From positions 248,001 to 312,000 of the forward strand of contig JBBAEN010000002.1 of the NCBI GenBank assembly GCA_041655955.1: 64,000 bases of DNA. Reading direction: 5' to 3'. Shown here in pieces: positions 1 through 9,090 of the stretch. Both the position numbers and the translations under genes were made by a program. The notes beneath the pieces are model-generated. The model worked only from the letters and a program-made list of their open reading frames with translations. It was not told the origin of the DNA and ran no database searches. The stretch comes from Micavibrio_A sp041655955 (GTDB lineage Bacteria > Pseudomonadota > Alphaproteobacteria > Micavibrionales > Micavibrionaceae). The stretch's first letter is position 1. Each line of letters starts with the position of its first letter.

Positions 1-759
1 TTCAACGGGCGGCAATTGCTGCAACACGCCAAGGGCGATGACGATATCTTTCATGGCGCTGTTATTGGCGAGGGTCGTATAGTCGAATTCAACCTGATCA
101 TTGACGCGGACATGGGTTTTCCCCGCCGTTCCCGATGTGATGGCGTCCGAATAGCCAAGGACGGTATCGGAAATGCCGCGATAGGCCGCGATAAATTCGT
201 CCGTCGTTATCGTGCCGTCGCCCCAATCGCCGATAAGGCCGGAGGCTATGATCGGGGGATTGGTCAAATCGCTTTCATCGGGGAGGAATTGCCCGAGCGC
301 GCTTTGGAAAAGCCCCGTATCGGTGATGGGTTGTTGCGACACGTCGCCGCCGCCGTAAAGATAGCGGTCGCCGTCAACCTGGTTCATGATGTTCAGGATA
401 AAGCCGTAAACATTCCCCGCCAGTTCTTTCATGGCGTCGAAATCGGGATAGTCGCCCTGTTCGAGGCTGATGGTCAGCGCGTTTGAAATGGTTTCCGCCT
501 GCGCCTTTAATTCGCCGACGCCTGTTTGCATGAGCTTGATGCGCCGTTCGGCGTTCTTGATGTTCGTTATATAGGTGTCGAGCGAATTGACGCCGACGCG
601 CGCGCGCTGCGTTTTCATGATATCGCTGCCGAGGCCGGAAAGTTTTTGCGTCTTGCGCCCCGATGAAATCTGCAAGGTCAGATCGCCCATCGTTTGCTGC
701 TGCCCTTTCAGGCGCGCAATCTGGTCGAGATATTGTCCCAGAGTGGATATGTTGGCCAT
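1..759 (-). CDS. flgL: Flagellar hook-associated protein 3 (FlgL), 3' end cut by window edge
   Basis: Partial gene reading off the left edge. The minus strand from an ATG at 759 opens with MANISTLGQYLDQIARLKGQ, a flagellin-like N-terminal helix, followed by an SSGRK-type segment and heptad-rich sequence (around IKNAERRIKLMQTGVGEL), then a YGGGD-type turn and 'DYPDFDAMKELAGNVYGF'. This is the pattern of FlgL/HAP3, which joins hook and filament. It lies 37 nt downstream of flgK on the same strand, the usual order flgK-flgL. A good ribosome site (GGAGAG) precedes the ATG. Flagellin itself also has this N-terminal fold, but the flgK neighbour favours FlgL. Confidence 0.82.
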   Translation of the reverse strand, partial: MANISTLGQYLDQIARLKGQQQTMGDLTLQISSGRKTQKLSGLGSDIMKTQRARVGVNSLDTYITNIKNAERRIKLMQTGVGELKAQAETISNALTISLEQGDYPDFDAMKELAGNVYGFILNIMNQVDGDRYLYGGGDVSQQPITDTGLFQSALGQFLPDESDLTNPPIIASGLIGDWGDGTITTDEFIAAYRGISDTVLGYSDAITSGTAGKTHVRVNDQVEFDYTTLANNSAMKDIVIALGVLQQLPPVE

Positions 760-796
760 GATGTTCTCTCCTTAAATACCCTTAAAATCCCGCTTC

Positions 797-3250
797 CTAG
801 CGGAAGGCGTTCAATAGTTCCTGAAACATGGAATCCGCCGCCGATACCGCCCGCGCCGCCGCCGAATAGGCCGTCTGGACGACGATCAGCATTGAAAGCT
901 CTTCGTCGATATTCACGCCTGTTTCATTCAGGAAGCGTTCTTGTAAAACCATCCGCATCGTGTCTTCGTCGCTTTTTTGCGCGTTCACCGCGATAATGTC
1001 CTGTGCGTGCGCATTGACCATTTTTTGCGAAAAATCAAGGAGCGATTCTCCCGTCAGGATCCTTGTCGATGTGGAGCCGCTGGCGCCCAGCGCATCCTGC
1101 CGGAAGGGGACGTAAATGCCGGAGCCTGCAACCGTTTCCGAACGGTAGGACACGTTCGTCACCGGCGATGTTTCGGTGACCGTCGTCCCGTTCACCGTAT
1201 AGCGGCCAAACAGGGCGGAGGCGACGCTGACGCCCGAAGGCAGAACCGCAAGGGCGGGGTTGAGCGCGGCGCTCGTCGTGCCGGGGCCGGAAACGATGCG
1301 GATATCGCCGCCATATTGCGGGCCGCCATGGCTGTCGTCGATGCCGGGTCTTAAATGGAGATGGCCTGTGGCCGTGTCGAAATCAACGAACAATCCCGGC
1401 ACGCCGGAGCCTGTCGCGGGGTTATATTCAAGCTTGGCGACAAGCTCGGTTATCGTATCCCCCGGCTCAATCGTAATGCGGACGGGATCGTTGTTGCCGA
1501 CCTGTATGTCGAAATAAGGATCTTCGGTCACATAGACGCCTTCACGGAATCCGATAGCGCCGAAAGCCTCTGTTCCCATCGCATCGGTAAAGCCGTTGGC
1601 GGAAAATTCGACGGTCGCCTGCGATTTTAAAACAAGCTGCCCGTTCGCGTTGCGCGTTGCCGTCGTTGCGAGTTCGGGCGGCAGGCCGGCGGCGGTTATG
1701 CCGTCATTGATGGCGGCAATCAGTTGATCAAGCGCGTTATTAATGCCGGGGCCGCCGATCGCATAGGCAGGATCGGCGGCGATAGCGCCGAGATCGATAT
1801 TGATGGTGGCGGGGCCCGCCCCAAGGCGCGGCTCCGAGAATGTAATGTTGAACTGGGCGTTGTTCGGCCAGTCGGGGAAGAATTGTTCCAGCGCGCCGTA
1901 AAGATCCAGCGCGCCCGGCGTGCCGCTATCAAGCTCTGAAAAATTGGAAAGATTGATCCCGCCGACGACATTGTTGCGGGAGGGAAGGCCGAGCCAGCTT
2001 TGCAGATCCGTACCGGGCGGCGCGTCGAGATTGATCGTGCCGGCAATTTCCTGATACTGGATGTCGCCGAAACCGAACTGGATGACGCGGCGGATGACCT
2101 CGTTGGACGCCGTCGGGATGGCGCGGTCGGATGTGTATGTCCCTTGCTGGATAAGGGAGATATCGTTGATGACCGCTTCGTTGACGCGGATGATGGAGGC
2201 GAAACCGACATAGGCGACGGGTGTCGGCGGGGTCGTGGACGGATCCGGCGGCGCGTCCGATGGGATAGCCCCCGTTGAATCCGTGAAAAGCCGCAAGCCT
2301 TGTGCGTCCATCCGCAGCGCGAGCTTGTGCGCCAGTTCGTCAAGCTGTGCCTGATATTGCACCAGCGTGTTATCGCGCAGGTCGATAAGGCCGCCGAGCG
2401 TTCCGCCGACATTGGTCGGGGCGATATCCCACGCCGTCGGCACTTTTTCAGGGTCGCCGCCGACGAAAATCCCCGCCGCGCTGTCCGGATAGAAGGTGTT
2501 TACGCCGAGCGGGCTGGGCTTGAAGTGAAGCTGTTCCGCACGCTCGTCGGCGAGCTGATACCCGTTCGATGTCTGGATCACCATAACCCCGTCGCCGCGC
2601 GTGAAGAAGGTGATGTTCATCAATCCGGCAAGCTCGTTGACCGCGATGTCGCGCTGATCTTCGAGGGAGGCGGTCGTACGGCCCGTTGCGGACACGCTCT
2701 TGATCTGCGCATTGATATCCGCCACTTTTTTCAAAAGCGTGTTGGTGCGGTTCACGGTTTCAGCCATCTCGTCCTGCGCGTCGATGCGGAGCTGGGTAAG
2801 AAGCTGGCCGAAATCGTTGAATTTAAGCGCCAGCGTCTGGGCGGTTGAAAGAACCGATTGCAGGAGGAACCCGTCCGCGGGGGAATCGGACAGGGCGGCG
2901 AATTTATCCTTGAGGTCGGCAATTCCTGCCGCGATGGAGCGCTGGTCGTGGGTCGCCCCGTGGAATTTTTCAATCTGGTCGAGATAGGCGGCCTTGACGT
3001 CCAGTTCGGACACGGCGCTGACCTGCGTCCAGAGCTGCCGCTCAAGGTTCAAATCGACCTTGCGGATGAGGGTATCGGCGCGGACGCCGATAATTTCCCC
3101 TGTGGAAGCAATGACTTGTGTGCTTTGGGGGAGGATTTTCCGGCTATAGCCCGCCGTCGTCGCGTTGGACACGTTGCTGGAGATCGTGTTCAGCTGCTGC
3201 TGGGCGACTCGCAGGCCGGAGAGAGCGGAGCTCAGTGCCTGAAATGACAT
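797..3250 (-). CDS. flgK: Flagellar hook-associated protein 1 (FlgK)
   Basis: 817 residues. The N-terminus (MSFQALSSALSGLRVAQQQL...SSNVSNATTAGYSRK) is the classic rod/hook-protein motif of FlgK, and the C-terminus (NEETGVNIDEELSMLIVVQ-like, then YSAAARAVSAADSMFQELL) is the matching coiled-coil partner helix. The protein caps the hook and forms the first junction to the filament outside the cell. It is longer than the enteric protein (about 550 residues), with the extra length in the central variable region, which is common in alphaproteobacteria. The start has a strong TAGGAGG ribosome site. flgL follows, and a sigma-54-like promoter lies about 60 nt upstream. Confidence 0.93.
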   Translation of the reverse strand: MSFQALSSALSGLRVAQQQLNTISSNVSNATTAGYSRKILPQSTQVIASTGEIIGVRADTLIRKVDLNLERQLWTQVSAVSELDVKAAYLDQIEKFHGATHDQRSIAAGIADLKDKFAALSDSPADGFLLQSVLSTAQTLALKFNDFGQLLTQLRIDAQDEMAETVNRTNTLLKKVADINAQIKSVSATGRTTASLEDQRDIAVNELAGLMNITFFTRGDGVMVIQTSNGYQLADERAEQLHFKPSPLGVNTFYPDSAAGIFVGGDPEKVPTAWDIAPTNVGGTLGGLIDLRDNTLVQYQAQLDELAHKLALRMDAQGLRLFTDSTGAIPSDAPPDPSTTPPTPVAYVGFASIIRVNEAVINDISLIQQGTYTSDRAIPTASNEVIRRVIQFGFGDIQYQEIAGTINLDAPPGTDLQSWLGLPSRNNVVGGINLSNFSELDSGTPGALDLYGALEQFFPDWPNNAQFNITFSEPRLGAGPATINIDLGAIAADPAYAIGGPGINNALDQLIAAINDGITAAGLPPELATTATRNANGQLVLKSQATVEFSANGFTDAMGTEAFGAIGFREGVYVTEDPYFDIQVGNNDPVRITIEPGDTITELVAKLEYNPATGSGVPGLFVDFDTATGHLHLRPGIDDSHGGPQYGGDIRIVSGPGTTSAALNPALAVLPSGVSVASALFGRYTVNGTTVTETSPVTNVSYRSETVAGSGIYVPFRQDALGASGSTSTRILTGESLLDFSQKMVNAHAQDIIAVNAQKSDEDTMRMVLQERFLNETGVNIDEELSMLIVVQTAYSAAARAVSAADSMFQELLNAFR

Positions 3251-3309
3251 ATATTTATCCTCCTAAACACGTTCAAAGGCTCTTTGCGGCCCTTTCACGG
3301 GAAGGATAC

Positions 3310-3327
3310 TTGCAAGGGCAATGCCAG
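3310..3327 (-). promoter_or_regulatory. Sigma-54-type (-24/-12) promoter for flgK-flgL
   Basis: On the minus strand the sequence CTGGCATTGCCCTTGCAA matches the RpoN consensus, with GG and GC elements separated by exactly ten bases. It sits about 60 nt before the flgK start, which suits a transcription start near 3300. Sigma-54 control of late flagellar genes is established in Caulobacter and other alphaproteobacteria. No enhancer site was identified. Confidence 0.62.
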
Positions 3328-3471
3328 ATTGCGGCGGCGCCGATTGCCCGGACAGTGCCGCCGCCGCGGCCTGGATAAGGGCCGGGGAGAGTCGGGCAGG
3401 GTTAAGGGGAAACGGCGTGCAAGCGGCTAAGAAGCGGGGGGATAAAAGCCGCGCGCCCCGTCCGGCCCGCC

Positions 3472-5295
3472 TTAATTTCCAGAGGAAGCGCCCCTGATGG
3501 CGGCGGAATAGACCCCTTCGGCCTGTTCGCGCAGGCGCAGTTCAAGCATGACGGAAAGCAGCATTTCGCGGCGCTGGAGCGCCTGCTGGATGTCACGTTC
3601 CTGCATCAGCTTGATGGCCTGCATGGCGGCGCGGACGCGCGCGACATTGGCGGGCTTGTCATAGAGGTTCGTATAGAAAGCCGGGCTTTGGTAAATTTTC
3701 TTGGCCAGGAGTTCCATCTGCGCGTAATAGCTTGGATGGTCGCCGAGCAATTCGCGGATCTCGTCATCCTGCAAGCCGAAATCGCGGAAGAGGGAGCGCA
3801 TGTAAGGCGCGGCGCTGGCGCCCTCCGCGGCTTCGTTCGGCGTCGCGGTTTTCATGGCGAGGATGTTGGAAATGCTGTTGCGGGCGATGCCGCGCAGGGC
3901 GGTGATCGAGCGCAAATTCATATAATGGTGCTGGTGGCGGCGCAGTTCGCGCTCGTCCGCCGGAAGGCGCGGCAGCGGCGTATGGGCGAAGAGATTATCG
4001 ACAAGCGCGAAAACGGCGATCTCGTCATCCGTGGTTTTGCCGTCGGTCAGGTTGATTTCGAGCGAGAGGGGCAGATCGATCGTATCCGTATAATTAATGT
4101 CGCGGTTCATCATATCCGCGGGCGGCGCTTCGGGGCACATCAGGGCAAGCCCGTTGCCGTTGTCTTTCGGATTGCAGAAATGTTTCCTGAAGCGCGAAAT
4201 GCGGGTCAGGTTGTCGGAGGTGAGGACGGTGCCCATGCTGTCGCCCGCGCCAAGTTCGCGCTGGAGGATTTGCTGGGCGATTGAAGCCTTGCTCAAATCC
4301 GCGGAGGTGCTTGTCGCCAGAAGGTCGCGCGCGAACGTCCCGAAGGTGCACATTTGCTCGCTGGGGTGATAGTCCTTATGCGCCTGCGCCACCTTTTCCT
4401 GAAAGAGCCGCTGCGTTTCAAGCTGATGCTTGGCATCGAGGATTTTGCCGATCGCCTGTATCTGCGAAATCATGCTGGTTGTAAATTGCTCGGCCATCAG
4501 CATCAGCCCCGCAACCCAGTTTTCCTTCAGGCCCCCCGCGGAGCCGATAATGATCGGCTGGTTTTGCCCCTCGCGCACCCTAATCTGCTGGAGCGTGCCG
4601 ATCGGCGGCATTTGCGACGGATCGGATTCGAATTTGGGCTGGCAATCGTCAGGGACGGGAAGCCCGCCATGGCGGCAAATATAGTCCGCTTCCGTCGTCG
4701 CGGAACAAACGCCGTTGACGACCTTGCCATCACAGTCGCCATAGGTTCCGTTTGCAGGGCCGTCACAGGCGTCGTTTCCGCCGAGGTGCCATGCGGCGAG
4801 AAGGCCGGACATGGTAACGGTGCAGGAGCCGTTTTTGGGGCTGCTGATGGTTGTACCGAGAATCTTCTGACAGGTCGCCGTTTTTTCAATGGCAGGTTTA
4901 TTGGCCAGCAATAAATTGTCCATGGCGCATTCCTGCGTAACGCAGCAGGCGGTGTTGTAGGCGATTTGCGCGTGGGGGCATTGGCTGGCGTTGGGGCAGC
5001 CCTTGGCCATGCGGTTCCATGTGCCCTCGATAAATTGGTATTTACCGCGGGCGGCTCCGTATTGGCTCATCCCTGTTCCTTTATAAGTGCAATCGCCGCC
5101 GGATGATTCTGTCTGGATAAGGGAGTCTTTGAGTTGTTGGAAATCACAGGTGCCGCCGCTTTCGCCTTCGCCGCCCCCGCCGGCTTCAAGCGGCGGGTCG
5201 TTGAAGCCCGCATCGGCACGGGATGCGGACGGCAGCATCGCCCCGGCACCGAACGCGAGGGCAAAAAGAACCGCTATCACCCAAATATGCCTCAT
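3472..5295 (-). CDS. Exported lysozyme-like domain fused to a T4BSS-linked paralog domain
   Basis: 607 residues from the ATG at 5295, which overlaps the previous stop by ATGA; an ATG ten codons earlier is possible. A signal peptide (IWVIAVLFALAFGAGAM) is followed by a Cys-rich lysozyme/transglycosylase-like domain (numbering from the earlier ATG, about 60-230): candidate catalytic Glu in TESSGG (73), then YGAARGKYQFIEGTW and LLAAWHLGG, typical of SLT folds. Residues about 265-600 form a helical domain shared with the two upstream genes: DAKHQLETQRLFQE, AHKDYHPSE.MCTFGT, YYAQME and YDKPANVAR are nearly invariant. I infer a peptidoglycan-opening protein working with the neighbouring secretion core. 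The shared domain is not one I recognise. It is the last gene of a four-gene operon. Confidence 0.7.
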   Translation of the reverse strand: MRHIWVIAVLFALAFGAGAMLPSASRADAGFNDPPLEAGGGGEGESGGTCDFQQLKDSLIQTESSGGDCTYKGTGMSQYGAARGKYQFIEGTWNRMAKGCPNASQCPHAQIAYNTACCVTQECAMDNLLLANKPAIEKTATCQKILGTTISSPKNGSCTVTMSGLLAAWHLGGNDACDGPANGTYGDCDGKVVNGVCSATTEADYICRHGGLPVPDDCQPKFESDPSQMPPIGTLQQIRVREGQNQPIIIGSAGGLKENWVAGLMLMAEQFTTSMISQIQAIGKILDAKHQLETQRLFQEKVAQAHKDYHPSEQMCTFGTFARDLLATSTSADLSKASIAQQILQRELGAGDSMGTVLTSDNLTRISRFRKHFCNPKDNGNGLALMCPEAPPADMMNRDINYTDTIDLPLSLEINLTDGKTTDDEIAVFALVDNLFAHTPLPRLPADERELRRHQHHYMNLRSITALRGIARNSISNILAMKTATPNEAAEGASAAPYMRSLFRDFGLQDDEIRELLGDHPSYYAQMELLAKKIYQSPAFYTNLYDKPANVARVRAAMQAIKLMQERDIQQALQRREMLLSVMLELRLREQAEGVYSAAIRGASSGN

Positions 5296-5861
5296 GCCGC
5301 TTTTCTCCCCGTGATAAAGTGGCAAAAGCCGATGGGGGAGTCCGTATCGTTTGCGGCGGCCTGTTTTATTTCGATGCAGGCTTTCGTGTCTTTGTCGAGA
5401 ATAAGGATGATCGGCAATTCAATCCGCCCGCTCCAGTCAAAGGGGATTGTATAGACGCGCTGGCCGTCCATGATGAGGCTGATCCGGTCGTCGGGCGAAA
5501 AGCCGCTGGCGGTGATGGCGTAATCCACGCCCTGCCGGTCGATTTTCCATGCGAAATCATGGAAGCGGTCATTTGCCCCCGTGATTGCGGCTTCGATGGT
5601 GACGGGAAGTTTATAGACGGCTTTTTGTTCGTCGCTTAAACGGAGTTCGCCGTTCCGCCCCTCCACGGAAAAGCGGGACGAGCCGAGCCGAACGGTAAAG
5701 GATTGATCGGGCGCGATGCCTTCATAGGTGACGAGGATGTCCGGCGCCTCGCGGGTAAAGACGGCCATGTCGTGATCGTATTTGATATAGGCGAAGTAAG
5801 CGCCGATTAAAACCAGCCCTGTTATAATCCCCGCGATGCCTATGTATTTTTTCCCCGCCAT
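5292..5861 (-). CDS. Small membrane-anchored periplasmic protein, unknown function
   Basis: 189 residues. One N-terminal membrane segment (IGIAGIITGLVLIGAYFAYI) with a Lys-rich start, then a soluble, beta-rich domain with alternating hydrophobic residues (ITASGFSPDDRISLIMDG, RIELPIILILD). A single Cys pair (C-IEIKQ... GFCHF) near the end could form a disulfide. I do not recognise a family. It sits 14 nt after one paralogous exported protein and overlaps the start of the next by four bases, so it is translationally coupled inside the T4BSS-associated minus-strand operon and probably acts in the periplasm with them. Confidence 0.6.
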   Translation of the reverse strand: MAGKKYIGIAGIITGLVLIGAYFAYIKYDHDMAVFTREAPDILVTYEGIAPDQSFTVRLGSSRFSVEGRNGELRLSDEQKAVYKLPVTIEAAITGANDRFHDFAWKIDRQGVDYAITASGFSPDDRISLIMDGQRVYTIPFDWSGRIELPIILILDKDTKACIEIKQAAANDTDSPIGFCHFITGRKAA

Positions 5862-5875
5862 GCGCCGCCCCCGCT

Positions 5876-7234
5876 TTATTGCGACGGCAGGGTAATGGCC
5901 TGCCCCGAGGCCGTGAGGCTGTCGATATCGCGGAAGATCGTGTCTTCCTGTTCAAGCAGGGCGGTTTCAAGCATGACGGCAAGAATGGCTTCCGCCCGCA
6001 AGGAGCTTCGGTACATATCGCGCCGCTGCATCAATTCGATGGCTTGCATCGAAACGTTTTTCCGCGCGACGTTGGCGGGCTTGTCATAGAGATCCGTATA
6101 GAACATGGGATTTTGATAAAGTTTCTTCGTCAATATTTCCATCTGCGCGTAATAGCTGGGCCGCTCTCCCAGATATTTTTTGATCTCTTCCTCGTCCGTA
6201 ATCCCCATCTCCTTGACCAGTGCATAGAGATAGGGCTGCACTTCTTTTTCACCTTGCGATTTCATGGCGGCGATAGAGGCGAAAGAGTTCCGCGCGACGG
6301 AACGCTTGGCGGCAACCGCGCGGATATTCATGTAATGCAGCGCGCCCGCATCCTGTACGGCGCCGTTATCCATGATCTGCGTCGCCGGAATCGGCGCCGG
6401 AAGATTATGCGCGTAAAGATTGGCAGACAGGGCGAAGAGATCCTCCTCGTCCGGTGAAACCTGCTTGCCCTTGTCTTTCTGGTGGTCGGGATCGCCTTCG
6501 TTCGTAAAGTCGAGCTTCAGCGTCAGGGGCGAATCGAATGTTTGCGTGAAGTTGATGTCCTTGTTCTGCCGCCCCGGATATTTGTCGGCGTCGGGACAAA
6601 GAAGCGCAAGCCCGTTGCCATTGTCTTTCTTGCTGCAATAAACGCTGCGGAACTGGCTGATCCGCGACAGGGAATCCGCGCCCGTCCCCGCGCCCCCCAT
6701 GGTGGAGCCGGACAGAAGCTCGCGCTGAAGCCCGCGGTTGGCGATGGCCGTTGCGCTCAAATCCATATTGCGGTCGGAGGCGGCAAGGGAGCGGACATTG
6801 GTTCCGAACGTACACATGCCCTCGCTCGGCTGATAGTCCTTATGGGCCTGTGCGGTCATTTCCTGGAAGAGGCGCTGCGTTTCAAGCTGGTGCTTGGCGT
6901 CGAGCATCATGCCGATGGCGGCGACCTGATGCATCGCCATCGCCGTCATTTGTTCGGCAAACAGCATCAGGGCGGGCAGGATATGGTTCTGGAAGAAGAT
7001 TTTGACCATCCATTCGCGGTGCGAAACAAATTCGTCCTCAAGATGTTTGATGGTCGTCGTCTTTTCCTTTTCGGAGATGCAGGAGCAGGAGGCGGAGCAG
7101 TCCATGACCCATCCCGCACATAGTTTGCAATCGCAAGCATAGGCGGGCGGCACCGCTACAAGCGCCGCGCCGCCGAGGCTGAAGCTGCCGGCGAGCAGGA
7201 TAATCATCAAGCGCAAAATAAAGACTCTTATCAT
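5876..7234 (-). CDS. Exported paralog with short Cys-rich N-terminus, T4BSS-linked
   Basis: 452 residues. A signal peptide (IILLAGSFSLGGAALVAVPPAYA) is followed by a compact Cys cluster (ACDCKLCAGW, CSASCSC: seven Cys in about 25 residues) and then by the helical domain shared with the genes on both sides: HILPALMLFAEQM, MLDAKHQLETQRLFQEM, AHKDYQPSEGMCTFGT, DNGNGLALLCPD, YYAQMEILTKKLYQ and YDKPANVARK. This is the shortest of the three and so approximates the minimal unit. Its ATG overlaps the upstream stop (ATGA). The function is unknown. The conserved cysteines suggest a disulfide-bonded periplasmic or surface component. Confidence 0.65.
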   Translation of the reverse strand: MIRVFILRLMIILLAGSFSLGGAALVAVPPAYACDCKLCAGWVMDCSASCSCISEKEKTTTIKHLEDEFVSHREWMVKIFFQNHILPALMLFAEQMTAMAMHQVAAIGMMLDAKHQLETQRLFQEMTAQAHKDYQPSEGMCTFGTNVRSLAASDRNMDLSATAIANRGLQRELLSGSTMGGAGTGADSLSRISQFRSVYCSKKDNGNGLALLCPDADKYPGRQNKDINFTQTFDSPLTLKLDFTNEGDPDHQKDKGKQVSPDEEDLFALSANLYAHNLPAPIPATQIMDNGAVQDAGALHYMNIRAVAAKRSVARNSFASIAAMKSQGEKEVQPYLYALVKEMGITDEEEIKKYLGERPSYYAQMEILTKKLYQNPMFYTDLYDKPANVARKNVSMQAIELMQRRDMYRSSLRAEAILAVMLETALLEQEDTIFRDIDSLTASGQAITLPSQ

Positions 7235-9090
7235 TGCGAAGCTCCTGACGATGACGGGGTGGGGAGCGCGGATGAAACCTTCGCCTGTTCTTTTTGCAGC
7301 ATGGTTTCAAGCAAGACGGACAGGACGACCTCGCTGCGGAGCAAACTGTCGAACAGGTCGCGATCCTGCATCAGGGCGATGGCCTGAAGCGCGGCGCCCT
7401 TCCTTTCGATATTGACGGGCTTGTCGTAAAGCTCCGTATAAAAGAGCGGGCTTTGATAGAGTTTTTTCGTCAGCACTTCCATCTGCGCGAAATAGCTCGG
7501 CTTTTCACCGAGCAGCTTGTTGATTTCCTCTTCGTCGGAAACGCCAAGCTCCTTCATCAGGGCCTTGACGTAAGGCGCGGATTCGGGAGTGCCCGCGGCG
7601 CGTTCCGCCGTAATCGCGGCAAAGGAGTTCTGGGCGACCGAGCGTTTTGCGAAGACGGAGCGCAGATCCATATATTTCGTCGCAACATCAAGGAAGATCT
7701 TTCCGTCCGACGTCGCGAAATCTTCGGGGGCGAGCCGTCTTGTCACCAGATTATGCGCGAACAGATTGGCGGACAGGGAAAAGACATCGACCTGATCGGG
7801 TTTTGCCTCCCCGGATTCTAAAAAGTCGATATCGAGCGTCAGGCGGGATTCGATGTTACGCGTGTAATCGACATCTATATTGCGTCTTTCCGCATCGCCC
7901 GATCCGGTGCAGAGATCTTTCAGTCCGTTGGCATTGTCTGTTTTTTCGCAATAAACTTCCCTGAAAAAACGGAGCCGCGACGACAGATCCGACGAACGGG
8001 CGTCAACGCCGATAGAATCGCCGGACAATGTCTGGCGCTGCATCATCCTTGCGGCAAAAGCGGTCTGGGTGAGATCGGCCTTGCGCTCGGATGCGGCCAG
8101 AGAGCGTACGGTCGTACCGAACGTACACATGCCTTCGCTTGGATGGTAATCCTTATGGGCCTGTGCGGTCATTTCCTGAAAGAGGCGCTGCGTTTCAAGC
8201 TGGTGCTTGGCGTCGAACATCGCGCCGATCATGGAAATCTGGTGGATTCCGGCGGCGGTCAGTTGATCGGCCATCAGCATCAGGGCGGGCAGGATGTTTT
8301 CCAGCCAGAAAGTATTGACGAACCATGAGCGGTGCTGCTTGAACTCGCTGGAAATCGCGGCCCGCACCTCGCCGTAATGGTTGGGGATGTCGATGCGGCA
8401 TCTTTCGCATTCTTTTCCGCATTGGGCCGCACAGCTCCCAATATTCGGGGGCTGAGTGTTCACACCGGTTCCGGCCTCTTCGCCGCCGCTTCCACCGCCA
8501 CCCGTCCCGCCGGTCAGTGAGTTCATGGCGGCGCCCAAAGCCCCGCCCGCCGCGCCGCCGAGGCCGTTTGCTATCTGGCTTGCCGCGCTTTGCACGAGGC
8601 CCTGCACGCCGCCCTGAATGCCGCTTTGCAGGACGGAGGCAAGTTCCGGCGCCGCGCCCTGAATGGCGTTGGCGATCATTGCCGCCCCGCCGCCCGCCGC
8701 GATCTGGAGCGCCTTGCTGGGGTCAAGCGCACCTTTCAGGATTCCATCCAGAACCTGCGCCTGTTTTCCCAGATCGCCGAAACCGTTCAGGATATTCTTG
8801 ACGGCCGGATTGTTCAGCAGGCCCGCGACGTCGCCCGCATTGGTCAGCGAATTGAGGGCGGGGAGGACGGAAAGCCCCTGATTTATCGCGCTTGAAACAT
8901 CGGCGGGGATCGGAAGGGCCTGCGTTCCGCCTGTCGGCAGGGATGTGGGAAGGGATGTTGGCAGCGAAGTGGGCAGGGAGGGCTGCTGCTGGGCGGCGGC
9001 GGGGGCCGTAATGGAAAAGCCCGCCCCTGCCAGCACAGCCAGTATCAGGCCCAGCGTGGTCGTTTTATGTCTGACCCAGGATATTCTCAC
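7231..9090 (-). CDS. Exported paralog with Pro/Ser repeat and Cys cluster, first gene of operon
   Basis: 619 residues from a GTG at 9090, chosen because a GGGACGAG ribosome site lies seven bases before it and a signal peptide follows directly (TTTLGLILAVLAGAGFSI). The reading frame continues to a TTG at 9144 with no ribosome site. After the signal come four SLPT repeats, a glycine/alanine-rich stretch with long predicted helices (about 60-215), a Cys cluster (CAAQCGKECERC) and then the same C-terminal helical domain as the two genes downstream (DAKHQLETQRLFQEM, AHKDYHPSEGMCTFGT, YFAQMEVLTKKLYQ). I infer a large secreted or envelope-spanning partner of the divergent T4BSS core. I know no family for it. 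Confidence 0.63.
   Translation of the reverse strand: MRISWVRHKTTTLGLILAVLAGAGFSITAPAAAQQQPSLPTSLPTSLPTSLPTGGTQALPIPADVSSAINQGLSVLPALNSLTNAGDVAGLLNNPAVKNILNGFGDLGKQAQVLDGILKGALDPSKALQIAAGGGAAMIANAIQGAAPELASVLQSGIQGGVQGLVQSAASQIANGLGGAAGGALGAAMNSLTGGTGGGGSGGEEAGTGVNTQPPNIGSCAAQCGKECERCRIDIPNHYGEVRAAISSEFKQHRSWFVNTFWLENILPALMLMADQLTAAGIHQISMIGAMFDAKHQLETQRLFQEMTAQAHKDYHPSEGMCTFGTTVRSLAASERKADLTQTAFAARMMQRQTLSGDSIGVDARSSDLSSRLRFFREVYCEKTDNANGLKDLCTGSGDAERRNIDVDYTRNIESRLTLDIDFLESGEAKPDQVDVFSLSANLFAHNLVTRRLAPEDFATSDGKIFLDVATKYMDLRSVFAKRSVAQNSFAAITAERAAGTPESAPYVKALMKELGVSDEEEINKLLGEKPSYFAQMEVLTKKLYQSPLFYTELYDKPVNIERKGAALQAIALMQDRDLFDSLLRSEVVLSVLLETMLQKEQAKVSSALPTPSSSGASQ

Noticed and set aside
8930..8990. 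Short tandem repeat resembling a CRISPR or satellite
   Set aside because: The 12-bp units encode the SLPT repeats of the exported paralog; there are no spacers.
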